This document shows positions 5,894-13,261 of a DNA stretch of 15,234 nucleotides, piece by piece. Origin of the DNA: CAZZIZ01 sp964654535 (GTDB taxonomy: Bacteria > Bacteroidota > Bacteroidia > Chitinophagales > UBA2359); NCBI GenBank assembly GCA_964654535.1, contig CAZZIZ010000069.1, positions 1 through 15,234 on the forward strand, in the 5' to 3' direction. Below the pieces are notes generated by a model. It was not told the origin of the DNA and ran no database searches. It saw only the letters and a program-made list of their open reading frames with translations. The number at the start of each line of letters is the position of its first letter. Position 1 is the stretch's first letter. The translations under genes and the position numbers were made by a program.

Positions 5894-6164
5894 AAATTTC
5901 ATCTTCTAAACTTGCAAACCGAAAAGCTTTTTGTTTAAGCTGACTGGCATAAGTTGCGCTTTTTTAAAAACAGAATTGACACCTCGCGACGTGTATAAGC
6001 GTCATTACTAAGTGCTGTTAATCAATGATTTACAAATTGCACTTCTACCCCTTGTTGACCATCAATTTGCGGAGGCTGCTCGTGGACTAGTTTTTGAAGC
6101 TATCTAATCGAGATAGGATAAACGATGGTCGGCGCTAAAGGCCGGTCGAAAACATACCCCAAGT
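5894..6164. other. 271-bp intergenic region before the receiver operon
   Basis: No convincing gene. It holds an imperfect hairpin at 6010-6044 (outer arms AAGTGC/GCACTT, inner TGTTAAT/ATTTACA with one mismatch), a weak promoter candidate at 6066-6096, and a short hairpin that includes the start codon of the receiver gene (CATAC 6153-6157 against GTATG 6163-6167, the final ATG being the start). The region is large for this compact segment and is the likely control region of the four-gene operon, but no element is certain. Confidence 0.5.
6066..6096 (+). promoter_or_regulatory. Weak promoter candidate for the receiver operon
   Basis: TTTG (6066-6069), 18 nt, then TAGTTTTTG (6088-6096), which differs from TAnnTTTG by one extra T. 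It would give a 5' leader of roughly 60 nt before ATG 6165. Only the rough match and position support it. Confidence 0.3.
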
Positions 6165-6557
6165 ATGAAAATATTAATTGTAGAAAAGGAACCAATTCTA
6201 TTGGCTGTCCTTGACAATCAATTTCGCAAAATGGGATTCGAAGTGCTCGGAGCCGTAGACGGTGAACAAGCGCTGGACTTTGTACGATCCGAAAGGGTTG
6301 ACTTAGTTATCAGCAATCTTCTAATGCCATTTTCGAATGGATTTGAATTGCTCTATGAAATACGAGAGATTCAAGAAAGTAAAATGCCGGTGATAATCCT
6401 CGAGGATATGTCTACAGAAAAAGTAATTGTAGAAGTGTTCCAACAGGGAGCCTCAGACTTTGTCGCTAAACCGGTTCAATTGCAAGCGCTTGCCGCACGT
6501 GTAATGAGATACTTACCAATGATTGTTGAGCAAAACAACCGATTGAAAGTGGCTTAG
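6165..6557 (+). CDS. Stand-alone degenerate (pseudo-) receiver domain protein
   Basis: 130 residues comprising one CheY-like receiver and no output domain. The fold is clear: MKILIVEKEP at the start, DLVISNLLMPFSNGFELL (46-63), MPVIIL (74-79), GASDFVAKP (95-103). Chemistry residues are altered. The phospho-acceptor Asp is Asn51 (ISN instead of the usual IxD before LxMP), the acidic pair is E7-K8 rather than DD (E9 follows), and the switch Thr/Ser position is E80. Only the active-site Lys (K102) is retained. Conventional aspartyl phosphorylation should be impossible, so it probably acts as a protein-binding module. It is first of four tightly packed genes, 15 bp before the HEAT protein, so I infer that it controls the glycosyltransferase machinery. 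The start ATG 6165 lies in the 3' arm of a 5-bp hairpin. Confidence 0.9.
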   Translation: MKILIVEKEPILLAVLDNQFRKMGFEVLGAVDGEQALDFVRSERVDLVISNLLMPFSNGFELLYEIREIQESKMPVIILEDMSTEKVIVEVFQQGASDFVAKPVQLQALAARVMRYLPMIVEQNNRLKVA

Positions 6558-6572
6558 AAAAAAAGTGTTTCC

Positions 6573-7580
6573 ATGCCAACCCACCTATGTTTGGTAAACG
6601 TTGCAAGTCGTCTGGTTACGGAACATCCTATATTGATGTTTCTGAGCTTCATCTTGTTTGTTGCCTTCTTAGGATTAATGGCTGTCGCAGTACTCCACAA
6701 CTTATACTTAAGTAGAGCAGAAATTAAACGCAGTAAATATGCTGCTGAAGTTCAGAGCTACTTAAGTGAGCTGATATCGAGTACCATTGATAGTTCTACC
6801 CTCAGGCTTGAAACCCAGGTCGCTCTTAACAGCCAACCAGAACTTAAAAAGAAACTACTCTTCGATCCCTTAGCGCGCGCTATGCTCCGCTCGGAAATTA
6901 AGACTCTACACAATTCCTTAGAGGGTTTATCAGCTAAAACTCTACGCACCACATATCTTTCTCTTGGATTTCTTGAAGAATGTATTGCGCAATTGCGCAA
7001 TGGCGATTGGGTGCAACGCGCCGAGGCCATTAATGAGTTTGCAGAAATGGAAATTTATACGGTTAAGGATGAATTGAAGCCCTTTCTGGTTTCTCCGCAA
7101 TCTGAATTGCGCATACTGGCTCAAACTTTCTACGCCAAAATCAGCGAGGAACCTTTGGCATTTTTGAAGGACTATCCTTTTACGCTGAGCAAATGGGATA
7201 AAATAGAACTGATAAATGTATTGCGAAAAAGGAAAATGGATAAGTTTCCCGGTTTGCGCGAACTCTTTGGATCAGAAAATGAAACCGTACGTTCTTTTGC
7301 TTTGCTGATGACTACAGAGCTGCAGCTGACTTCCTATTATTCGGCACTAATTCCGGCTCTTGAAGATGCTCAAGACGAAGTAAGGTTACAAGCCATAAAA
7401 CAAATTAAAAAGTGGCATCACCCGGCTGCGCTTAGCGCGGTCGAGGCTTTGGACTTGAACACAAAAAGCAACAAGGAAAAGAAACTCATTACTCAAAGTG
7501 TAGAACACTTAAAGAAGAGAATTGTTGGTGACAACCTTTCTGAGCTCTTGCTGAAAAGTGGTATAAAACTTAAGCCGTGA
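6573..7580 (+). CDS. Membrane-anchored HEAT-repeat protein
   Basis: 335 residues. One N-terminal transmembrane helix (about 20-43), then a basic stretch (SRAEIKRSKY) that by the positive-inside rule puts the rest in the cytoplasm. The remainder is all-helical; from about 130 to 300 paired helices of HEAT type can be made out (GDWVQRAEAINEFAEM; SPQSELRILAQTFYAKI; SENETVRSFALLMTTEL; DAQDEVRLQAIKQIKKW). HEAT solenoids bind proteins and are not enzymes. Placed between a pseudo-receiver and a membrane glycosyltransferase, it may be the scaffold linking them. ATG 6573 is used; ATG 6636 (Met22) would cut into the membrane helix. The stop overlaps the glycosyltransferase start as GTGA, indicating coupling. 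No Shine-Dalgarno sequence is seen. Confidence 0.85.
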   Translation: MPTHLCLVNVASRLVTEHPILMFLSFILFVAFLGLMAVAVLHNLYLSRAEIKRSKYAAEVQSYLSELISSTIDSSTLRLETQVALNSQPELKKKLLFDPLARAMLRSEIKTLHNSLEGLSAKTLRTTYLSLGFLEECIAQLRNGDWVQRAEAINEFAEMEIYTVKDELKPFLVSPQSELRILAQTFYAKISEEPLAFLKDYPFTLSKWDKIELINVLRKRKMDKFPGLRELFGSENETVRSFALLMTTELQLTSYYSALIPALEDAQDEVRLQAIKQIKKWHHPAALSAVEALDLNTKSNKEKKLITQSVEHLKKRIVGDNLSELLLKSGIKLKP

Positions 7581-9007
7581 TCGATTTCTTAACTTCACAC
7601 TTCATTGAAATCTTCGAGCTAGGCTTTTTGGCCTTCGCGGCGATAATATTTGGTGCCTATTTTATTCAGGCGGCATATTCTACATACATTATTTGGAAAA
7701 CGAAGCGCAACGAATCTGTTACCCGCTTTAACAATTTGCTATCAAGTGAGGCAACGCCGACCTTATCGATTATTGCTCCGGCTTATAACGAGTCGGCAAC
7801 CATAGTAGATAATATTCGCAGTATGCTCGCCATACAATACCCCGATTTAAAACTGATCATTGTAAATGACGGGAGCAAGGACAACACCTTGCAATTGGTG
7901 ATAGACAATTACAACATGGAGTTGGATGAGTCTTGTGAAGTAGATATCGAAATTGATTGCAAACCCATAAGAGGGATATATCGCTCGAAAACGGTGGCCT
8001 ATCGAAACTTAATTTTGGTTGACAAGGAAAATGGTAGAAAGGCCGATGCCCTGAATGCGGGCATAAACGTATGCGACACCGAGTACTTCGCTGGTGTAGA
8101 TGTGGATTGTCTAATTGTAGAGCACACTTTCCTGACTATGATACATCGGGTAATGCGCAACAATAAAGAACGCGTAGTTGCGGTTGGTGGGATGATTGGT
8201 TTGACCAATGGTTCCGTTTTCAAAAAAGGGCGGCTAATGCAGCTCAAGTTTCCGAAATCGAACATAGCACGTTTTCAAGTGCTGGAGTACTTCCGCGCTT
8301 TTCTTTTTGGTAGAACTGCTTGGAATGAAGCTAATGGTTTACTAATAATTTCTGGAGCCCTCGGCCTTTTCGATCGCGACGCGATTGTTGAAGTTGGAGG
8401 CTATGACCATTCTAGCGTTGGAGAAGATATGGAACTGGTTATGCGATTGCACGCTCATTTCAAAAAGAAAAAGGAGGCTTACAAAATTGACTACGTCCCA
8501 GATTTCTTCTGCTGGACTGAAGCTCCAGAAGATTATAAAGTGTTGAAGAGTCAAAGAAAACGCTGGGCGCGAGGTACGATTGATACCTTACTCGTGCACA
8601 AGCAAATGAACTTCAAATACAAGTATGGTTTGGTGGGCTTATTAAGCGCGCCTTTTTGGTTTCTTTCAGAACGTTGTACGCCATTGATTGAAGTGTTTGG
8701 AATAGTCTTCGTGACAATATTATTTGCGACTGGCGGCGGAAACGCCATTTTTTGCTTAGCACTATTGCTATTTTGTTTTAGCCTCGCGATTTTTCTTACG
8801 GGCACTAGTATTTTTGTTCAACAGGTTTTTTATCGCAAGTACACCAACAGCAAGGACATAATGACGATGTTCTTATACGCGATGTTGGAACCCTTTATTC
8901 ATCATCCGAAAGTGGTGTATTGGGGCTTGCTAGGAAATATCGATTATTTCAAACAGCAAGATACTGGCTGGGGAAATATGGTACGAAAAGGTTTCAACAC
9001 GAAGTGA
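7577..9007 (+). CDS. Processive family 2 glycosyltransferase (polysaccharide synthase type)
   Basis: 476 residues. An N-terminal membrane helix (about 16-40) precedes a GT-A catalytic domain (about 62-340): APAYNES (67-73), NDGS (97-100, UDP-binding Asp), DVD (175-177, metal-binding), GED (282-284, catalytic base) and QRKRW (326-330, the Q/RxxRW motif of processive enzymes). Several C-terminal helices (about 352-452) would form the export channel. This is the layout of PgaC/IcaA, hyaluronan and cellulose synthases: polymerise from a UDP-sugar while translocating the chain across the inner membrane. No PilZ domain is attached. The start is GTG 7577, overlapping the HEAT stop; the stop overlaps the YaiO-like start in the same GTGA form. 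The sugar cannot be deduced. Confidence 0.93.
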   Translation: MIDFLTSHFIEIFELGFLAFAAIIFGAYFIQAAYSTYIIWKTKRNESVTRFNNLLSSEATPTLSIIAPAYNESATIVDNIRSMLAIQYPDLKLIIVNDGSKDNTLQLVIDNYNMELDESCEVDIEIDCKPIRGIYRSKTVAYRNLILVDKENGRKADALNAGINVCDTEYFAGVDVDCLIVEHTFLTMIHRVMRNNKERVVAVGGMIGLTNGSVFKKGRLMQLKFPKSNIARFQVLEYFRAFLFGRTAWNEANGLLIISGALGLFDRDAIVEVGGYDHSSVGEDMELVMRLHAHFKKKKEAYKIDYVPDFFCWTEAPEDYKVLKSQRKRWARGTIDTLLVHKQMNFKYKYGLVGLLSAPFWFLSERCTPLIEVFGIVFVTILFATGGGNAIFCLALLLFCFSLAIFLTGTSIFVQQVFYRKYTNSKDIMTMFLYAMLEPFIHHPKVVYWGLLGNIDYFKQQDTGWGNMVRKGFNTK

Positions 9008-10245
9008 TTAGCCAGCTGAGCCATATCGCCCCAATACTTTTTTTCATTTGCTTTGCTATTTGTTCGCAAGCGCAGGAACGCAACGCCGATGAATGCGTCA
9101 CGCAATCAATGGAACTAGTTTCCGCGGGCAAGTTAAACGAAGCTTCTGAAAGCTTTGCGCAATGCCACGCTGACTTTCCAGAGCGATTGGAAATTACAAT
9201 TTCTTACGCCCGCTCCCTTGCTTGGAATGGAAAGTATGATCAGGCGCGTGAACTATTACGAAAGGTTTATGTAGTCGAGGCTGAAAATATTGAGGCCTTG
9301 CTTTTAGAATCAGACATCGCCTTTTGGGAAAGTAAGCCTAAAAAAAGTATCCGCACCATTAACAAAGGGCTCGACCTAGATCCAGACAACCAAGATTTCT
9401 TATTTAGAAAAGCACGTCTGTCGAACGATTTACAAAGACACCGAACGGCTTGGGAGAACCTTGAAACGCTGCTCAACATAAATCCCGATCACGAAGCAGC
9501 TAAGGGACTTTTGTCACGCATGAATAAACGCAAGCCTTTTGCTGCAGGCATAAACTTTATTTCAGAACAATACGATAAGTTTTTTTCTTCGCGTTTTACA
9601 GTCAATGCTTTCGTTAAGGTTCCAACCAGAAGAGTCATTTATTTGGCAAACGTAAATCTGACCGAAATAAATAGTAGACAAGGTGCTCAAATTGAATTGA
9701 CCGCCTACCCTAGCCTTGGAAAGTTCGGCTATGCGTACCTCAACTTTGGTTATTCAAAAAGTGCATTTTATCCGAGATACAAAATAGGTGCTGAGCTATT
9801 TAAGGATTTCAATTCCATCTCGCTCTCCGCTGGTTTACGTCAGAACTATGTAAACGATTTCACGAGAAGTACGATCTACACTGCCTCAATAGCAAAATAT
9901 GTGCGCAAGCTTTATTGGAGCTACAGGGTTTTCGCCTTACCGCTAGGCGACCAACTCGCTCTTTCGCACGTATTTGATGCACGAATTACCTCTAAACGAA
10001 ACAACAAACTTCACCTCTTCATCGGTATTGGTAGCTACACAGAACTGAAACCGAATCTCTTTCAAGATGAGCTGAGTTACTGGGATCCAAGAATATTTCA
10101 GAGCTTTGGCGCGGATTATAGCCACGACTTCGACTTTGTAATTCTTACAGCTGGCGCAATTTTCACCCGTCAACAATTCCATCAAGTTCCTTTTCCTTTC
10201 TTCAGAAAAATGACTTATACCCTTGGTTTGGAAGTTAGATTTTGA
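9004..10245 (+). CDS. YaiO-type outer-membrane protein: TPR domain plus beta-barrel
   Basis: 413 residues from GTG 9004. This start gives a clean signal peptide (hydrophobic APILFFICFAIC, cleavage near SQA-Q) and overlaps the glycosyltransferase stop as GTGA; an in-frame ATG at 8920 would add 28 residues buried in the upstream gene and spoil the signal. After the signal come about four TPR-like helical pairs (roughly 25-160), then a barrel region (about 172-413) of alternating aromatic strands (YAYLNFGYSKSAFYP, LSAGLRQNY, LHLFIGIGSY) ending in LEVRF, the C-terminal Phe typical of outer-membrane barrels. YaiO proteins are outer-membrane proteins; PgaA and BcsC likewise join TPRs to a barrel for polysaccharide export. 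With the synthase upstream, I infer an export channel or docking protein. Confidence 0.88.
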   Translation: MISQLSHIAPILFFICFAICSQAQERNADECVTQSMELVSAGKLNEASESFAQCHADFPERLEITISYARSLAWNGKYDQARELLRKVYVVEAENIEALLLESDIAFWESKPKKSIRTINKGLDLDPDNQDFLFRKARLSNDLQRHRTAWENLETLLNINPDHEAAKGLLSRMNKRKPFAAGINFISEQYDKFFSSRFTVNAFVKVPTRRVIYLANVNLTEINSRQGAQIELTAYPSLGKFGYAYLNFGYSKSAFYPRYKIGAELFKDFNSISLSAGLRQNYVNDFTRSTIYTASIAKYVRKLYWSYRVFALPLGDQLALSHVFDARITSKRNNKLHLFIGIGSYTELKPNLFQDELSYWDPRIFQSFGADYSHDFDFVILTAGAIFTRQQFHQVPFPFFRKMTYTLGLEVRF

Positions 10246-10367
10246 GTTTTAAATCAACCCAGCCCCTTCTTTGCTTTCTGAATTCCATTTCAGGCCAAAA
10301 TTTCTGCGAGCTTTTTCCAAAATAATATTGAATTGACTAGCTTCAAGTCTCAAATCTATAAGAGACT

Positions 10368-11066
10368 GTGCTCAAGTTTAGTCAAATCGCCATTTTAATT
10401 TTCTTAATCATTTTTGCCCTAGGTCTTATCACCTTGGGATTGAAAATGGGTGCCAACCAGGCTATTGCTATGGTTAAGGAAGAAACGAGCGTTGTAGACT
10501 CAACTGAAAACCAGGCGGATAGTGAATCCGAAGAATCAAACCCTGAACCCGAGGAAGAAGTAGCTGCAGTAGATGAAAACGAAGAAGCTGTAGCCAGCGA
10601 TGAAGAGAATGCAGATTCAGCTGACCAAACCCAAGAAACAGAACAAGCCGCGCCAGAAACAGAAGAACCAGAGGAGTCTGTAGCTGAATCAGAAACCGAT
10701 ACGCAAGAAGAGCGAAGCATAGCAGAGAACAAGTACAAAGTTATAGCGGGTTGTTTTCAGAATTACCAAAATTCTGATAGACGGGTTGCACTTTTACAGA
10801 GTTTGGGATACCCAGCGGTATCCAAACAACTCAATAGCAATTACCACACGGCGCAAGGCTTAAACTCTGTAATCGTAAATCGATACCCTGCTTATGATGA
10901 CGCGCTCAGTGACATCACCGCCTTGAGAGATGATCATTCCATAGATTCTTATCTCATAAAAAGAGGAAGAAAAAGGTACGACGGCAAAACGGCCTACATC
11001 TCTATGGACATCTCAGATCCAACCTCTCCAAAAGAGACAAACATCATACAGTGGATTTTGGAATAA
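10368..11066 (+). CDS. Membrane-anchored SPOR-domain protein with acidic linker
   Basis: 232 residues from GTG 10368 (no in-frame ATG upstream). Order: short cytoplasmic N-terminus, one membrane helix (about 6-28), an unusually acidic low-complexity linker (about 38-118, mostly E, D, S, A, T, Q), and a SPOR-type domain (about 120-200: NKYKVIAGCFQNYQNSDRR, LQSLGYPAV, SVIVNRYPAYDDA, SYLIKR), then a 30-residue tail. SPOR domains bind glycan strands of peptidoglycan stripped of stem peptides, often at division sites, and this single-helix-linker-SPOR layout is that of FtsN or DamX. The linker should span the periplasm. It lies 122 bp after the YaiO-like gene, so co-transcription is uncertain. The gap shows no clear promoter. 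The division role is inferred. Confidence 0.8.
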   Translation: MLKFSQIAILIFLIIFALGLITLGLKMGANQAIAMVKEETSVVDSTENQADSESEESNPEPEEEVAAVDENEEAVASDEENADSADQTQETEQAAPETEEPEESVAESETDTQEERSIAENKYKVIAGCFQNYQNSDRRVALLQSLGYPAVSKQLNSNYHTAQGLNSVIVNRYPAYDDALSDITALRDDHSIDSYLIKRGRKRYDGKTAYISMDISDPTSPKETNIIQWILE

Positions 11067-11082
11067 ATCCCCGCGCAAACAA

Positions 11083-11099
11083 TAGACGAATTCCGTCTA
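11083..11099. terminator. Possible bidirectional terminator hairpin between convergent genes
   Basis: TAGACG (11083-11088) and CGTCTA (11094-11099) form a 6-bp stem around AATTC, between the SPOR gene end and the thioredoxin gene end, including the latter's TAG. There is no strong T-run on either side, so termination is only suggested by position. Confidence 0.35.
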
Positions 11100-12308
11100 C
11101 TTGCCTCTAGCCATATTAATTTCCTTGACCAATTTCATGGTCGCGTCAGGACTTAAACCTTCTTCCTTTGCAGCCCCAATAGCTTTGTTCGCAACCTTCA
11201 ACGCTTTCTTGTGCTTACCCATTTTGTAAAGCAATGAAGCCTGTGTATCCAGATTGTAGGAGTTGGAATCAAACTTCACAGATTGCTCAGCCCAGCCGAG
11301 TGCATTTTTAAGATTAGACTCACCATCAACGTGCAAGAAGAAATTCCATGCCACTGTGTTAAGCTCATTCCAGCTTAGTTCGTTAGTTGGTACTGTATCA
11401 TAGTACTTTGTTGCCGACTTAGTATAAAGATCCCAGTCCTCGGTTCTTTCTGCGTAGAGCATATCTAGCTGCTGATTGAACTGACCTAAATCGCTGCCTA
11501 GGGCGCGACTCGCAAATGATTTAGCATCTTCTAAAGCCAGCACATCTTTATCTCTAGCCGCATATAACGTTCCTTGCGCTGCTAAACGTTTGAATTTTGT
11601 ATTGAACTCATCCTTACCAAAAAGCTCGATAACTTTGTCCTTATTGTTAAGAAGCAGTTGCGCAGGATAAGCCTTAGGAGATTGTGTTGTTTTCAGTAAA
11701 AACGCAAGTGCTTCTTTTCCTTGAATCTCTTCTTTACTCAGGCCGTTAATATACTCGGCAGAAACTTTATCAACAGCTTTTGGTTCTGCGCCAGAATCGT
11801 ACAAAGCCAAGGCAAGGTTTCTTAGAAGGTCAGCTTCTCTGTTGCCCGCAGCATATCGATTTTCTAGCGTAACCAATTGAGTACTTTCATTTAAAGCATT
11901 TTCGCCGTCACCAATAAAAGCCTTAACTGGCTTTTGACCGAGCGCACGATGTACTAACTCGCCCTTGGTATTAAAGTACAAGTAAGTCGGGAAAGCAACT
12001 ACAGCGAACTCCTCGCTCAGAGCAATACCCTCACCTTTCTCCATATCAATCTTTACATTAATAAAGTTGTCGTTGTAAAACTCGCCAACCGAGCCTTCAG
12101 TAAAAATGTGCTTAGCCATGTTTTTACAAGGACCACACCAGCTAGCGTAAGCATCCAGAAAAATTGACTTGTTTTCTTTTTTAGCGGTGGCTTTTGCTTC
12201 TTCCCAAGTGCCATCAAAAAACTCCATGCCTTGTGCATTGGCAAATTGGAAATTGAATAAGGTGACTGCGACCAGCGCTAGGACCATTGTTGTTGCACGA
12301 AACTTCAT
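11097..12308 (-). CDS. Secreted thioredoxin-fold protein with C-terminal helical/TPR region
   Basis: 403 residues. Signal peptide 1-25 (cleavage after ANA), then a thioredoxin domain (about 28-145) with the redox-active motif WCGPC at 57-61 and the cis-Pro in AFPTY (Pro107). The rest is helical; the last part (WAEQSVKFDSNSYNLDTQASLLYKMGKHKKALKVANKAI, described here in pieces near 340-385) looks like one or two TPRs. DUF255/thioredoxin_7-like beginnings such as 'TWEEAKATAKKENKSIFLD' are common in periplasmic Bacteroidota proteins. It probably acts as a periplasmic disulfide reductase or isomerase on partners bound by the helical part. It is last of the run kinase, DoxX, Lys-tailed protein, thioredoxin, 21 bp after the Lys-tailed gene. 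Confidence 0.88.
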   Translation of the reverse strand: MKFRATTMVLALVAVTLFNFQFANAQGMEFFDGTWEEAKATAKKENKSIFLDAYASWCGPCKNMAKHIFTEGSVGEFYNDNFINVKIDMEKGEGIALSEEFAVVAFPTYLYFNTKGELVHRALGQKPVKAFIGDGENALNESTQLVTLENRYAAGNREADLLRNLALALYDSGAEPKAVDKVSAEYINGLSKEEIQGKEALAFLLKTTQSPKAYPAQLLLNNKDKVIELFGKDEFNTKFKRLAAQGTLYAARDKDVLALEDAKSFASRALGSDLGQFNQQLDMLYAERTEDWDLYTKSATKYYDTVPTNELSWNELNTVAWNFFLHVDGESNLKNALGWAEQSVKFDSNSYNLDTQASLLYKMGKHKKALKVANKAIGAAKEEGLSPDATMKLVKEINMARGK

Positions 12309-12329
12309 ATGTATTGATTTATTGAATTA

Positions 12330-12794
12330 CTATTTGTTTTTAGACTTCTTGGATTTTTTGGACTTTTTTCTGCTTTTCTTTTCTTCGTCTTCCATAGAAG
12401 TCTCACTACGCCCATTTTTCTTATTTTTTTTATCGTATTCCAATTGCAGACCGCGGTCTTTCACCAATTTGGATACTTCGATAACGCGGGTATCGTAAGA
12501 ATCTTTTACCTCAAACAAGACTTCTTTTTTACCCTTGTATTTAAAGTAGACCTTTTGTCCAATTCTTAGGCCAACGCCACTACTAGACTTCGGCGATAAG
12601 TTTGGATTCATCACCCCAGGAATCCACAAAGGAATACTCTTCAAAGATTCATTACGCAGGGTAAATTCTATAGGCCCATCCGAGATTCTTTCCGCTTTCT
12701 TTAGCTCATTGGGGTTTACTCTTACCGCCTTCTGATTTTGGGCTTGCCCTAAGACACAGATGCCCAACAAAACAATCATTAAAACGCTTTTCAT
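12330..12794 (-). CDS. Secreted small protein with Lys-rich tail, unknown function
   Basis: 154 residues. Signal peptide about 1-18 (MKSVLMIVLLGICVLGQA then QNQ). A central beta-rich part (about 35-115) includes GPIEFTLRNESLKSIPLWIPGVM, and VYFKYKGKKEVLFEVKD. The last 30 residues are charged, with an acidic patch (SMEDEEKK) followed by repeating KKS units (SRKKSKKSKKSKNK). I do not recognise a family. The tail is too short and soluble for a T9SS sorting domain; it might bind acidic polymers or membranes, or simply be disordered. The gene lies 60 bp after the DoxX-like gene and 21 bp before the thioredoxin-fold gene, so it is probably co-expressed with the latter. Confidence 0.75.
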   Translation of the reverse strand: MKSVLMIVLLGICVLGQAQNQKAVRVNPNELKKAERISDGPIEFTLRNESLKSIPLWIPGVMNPNLSPKSSSGVGLRIGQKVYFKYKGKKEVLFEVKDSYDTRVIEVSKLVKDRGLQLEYDKKNKKNGRSETSMEDEEKKSRKKSKKSKKSKNK

Positions 12795-12854
12795 AAGCTC
12801 AATTTGATAGGGACTAAATTAACTGAAAAAGAGAGATTCCGATGCCTCCAATAC

Positions 12855-13259
12855 TCATTGACCTCTATTCTTCGACAAATAGTCCAAGCTAAAGCGTCCA
12901 GGGCCCGTAAAGGCTATACATACGTAGCCCAACAAGTATAACAAAGCCATTTCTTTCTTCCCAAAAGGATCTGGGCCGTGCGCCACGAAAGCGGCTACGC
13001 CCATTACGAAAATCAAGGGAAGCGTAGCCCAGCGAGTAAACAATCCGATTAGAATTAAAAAAGCACAGCCCAATTCCGCAAAAACAGTTAAGCCAAGAGA
13101 AATCTCTGAGCCCAAGCCCAGAAAGTTCATAAACTTAGCCGACTTCGCTTCGAAGTTCATAAACTTCGGTATTCCGTGGGTCATCATAAAGCCACCCACC
13201 GCAATCCGCAACAAGAGTAGTCCAACGCTGCTCAATGGTTCCTTAAAGGTTTCTTTCAT
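12855..13259 (-). CDS. DoxX-family membrane protein
   Basis: 134 residues with about four membrane helices (roughly 11-29, 50-72, 77-95, 103-119). LLLRIAVGGFMMTHGIPKF is the typical DoxX start (LLR..lG..f..HG..K), and LGLTVFAELGCAFLILIGLFTR the family's second helix pair. DoxX relatives are inner-membrane proteins linked to quinone or thiol/redox functions in a few studied cases; a specific reaction cannot be assigned. The start is 2 bp after the deoxynucleoside kinase stop, so translation is probably coupled. A 14-bp direct repeat (AAGTTCATAAACTT on the plus strand at 13123-13136 and 13153-13166) encodes KFMNF twice, ten residues apart. Confidence 0.88.
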   Translation of the reverse strand: MKETFKEPLSSVGLLLLRIAVGGFMMTHGIPKFMNFEAKSAKFMNFLGLGSEISLGLTVFAELGCAFLILIGLFTRWATLPLIFVMGVAAFVAHGPDPFGKKEMALLYLLGYVCIAFTGPGRFSLDYLSKNRGQ

Positions 13260-13261
13260 AA

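Noticed and set aside
5669..5909. Two overlapping open frames on opposite strands (5669-5902 minus, 5688-5909 plus)
   Set aside because: Both are translations through the decayed repeat copy 3 and its promoter-proximal flank; neither has a recognisable domain, and the minus-strand frame overlaps the MobA-like start and promoter.
5894..6164. Riboswitch or small RNA gene before the receiver operon
   Set aside because: Only weak, scattered hairpins; no known riboswitch core recognised.
8920..9003. ATG 8920 as the start of the YaiO-like protein
   Set aside because: It would place 28 charged residues before the signal peptide and overlap the glycosyltransferase by 88 bp; GTG 9004 gives a normal signal peptide and the GTGA overlap.
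10382..10738. 118-residue Ser-rich minus-strand frame opposite the SPOR gene
   Set aside because: It is the antisense of the GAA/GAG-rich linker, which automatically gives a Ser/Phe-rich stop-free frame.
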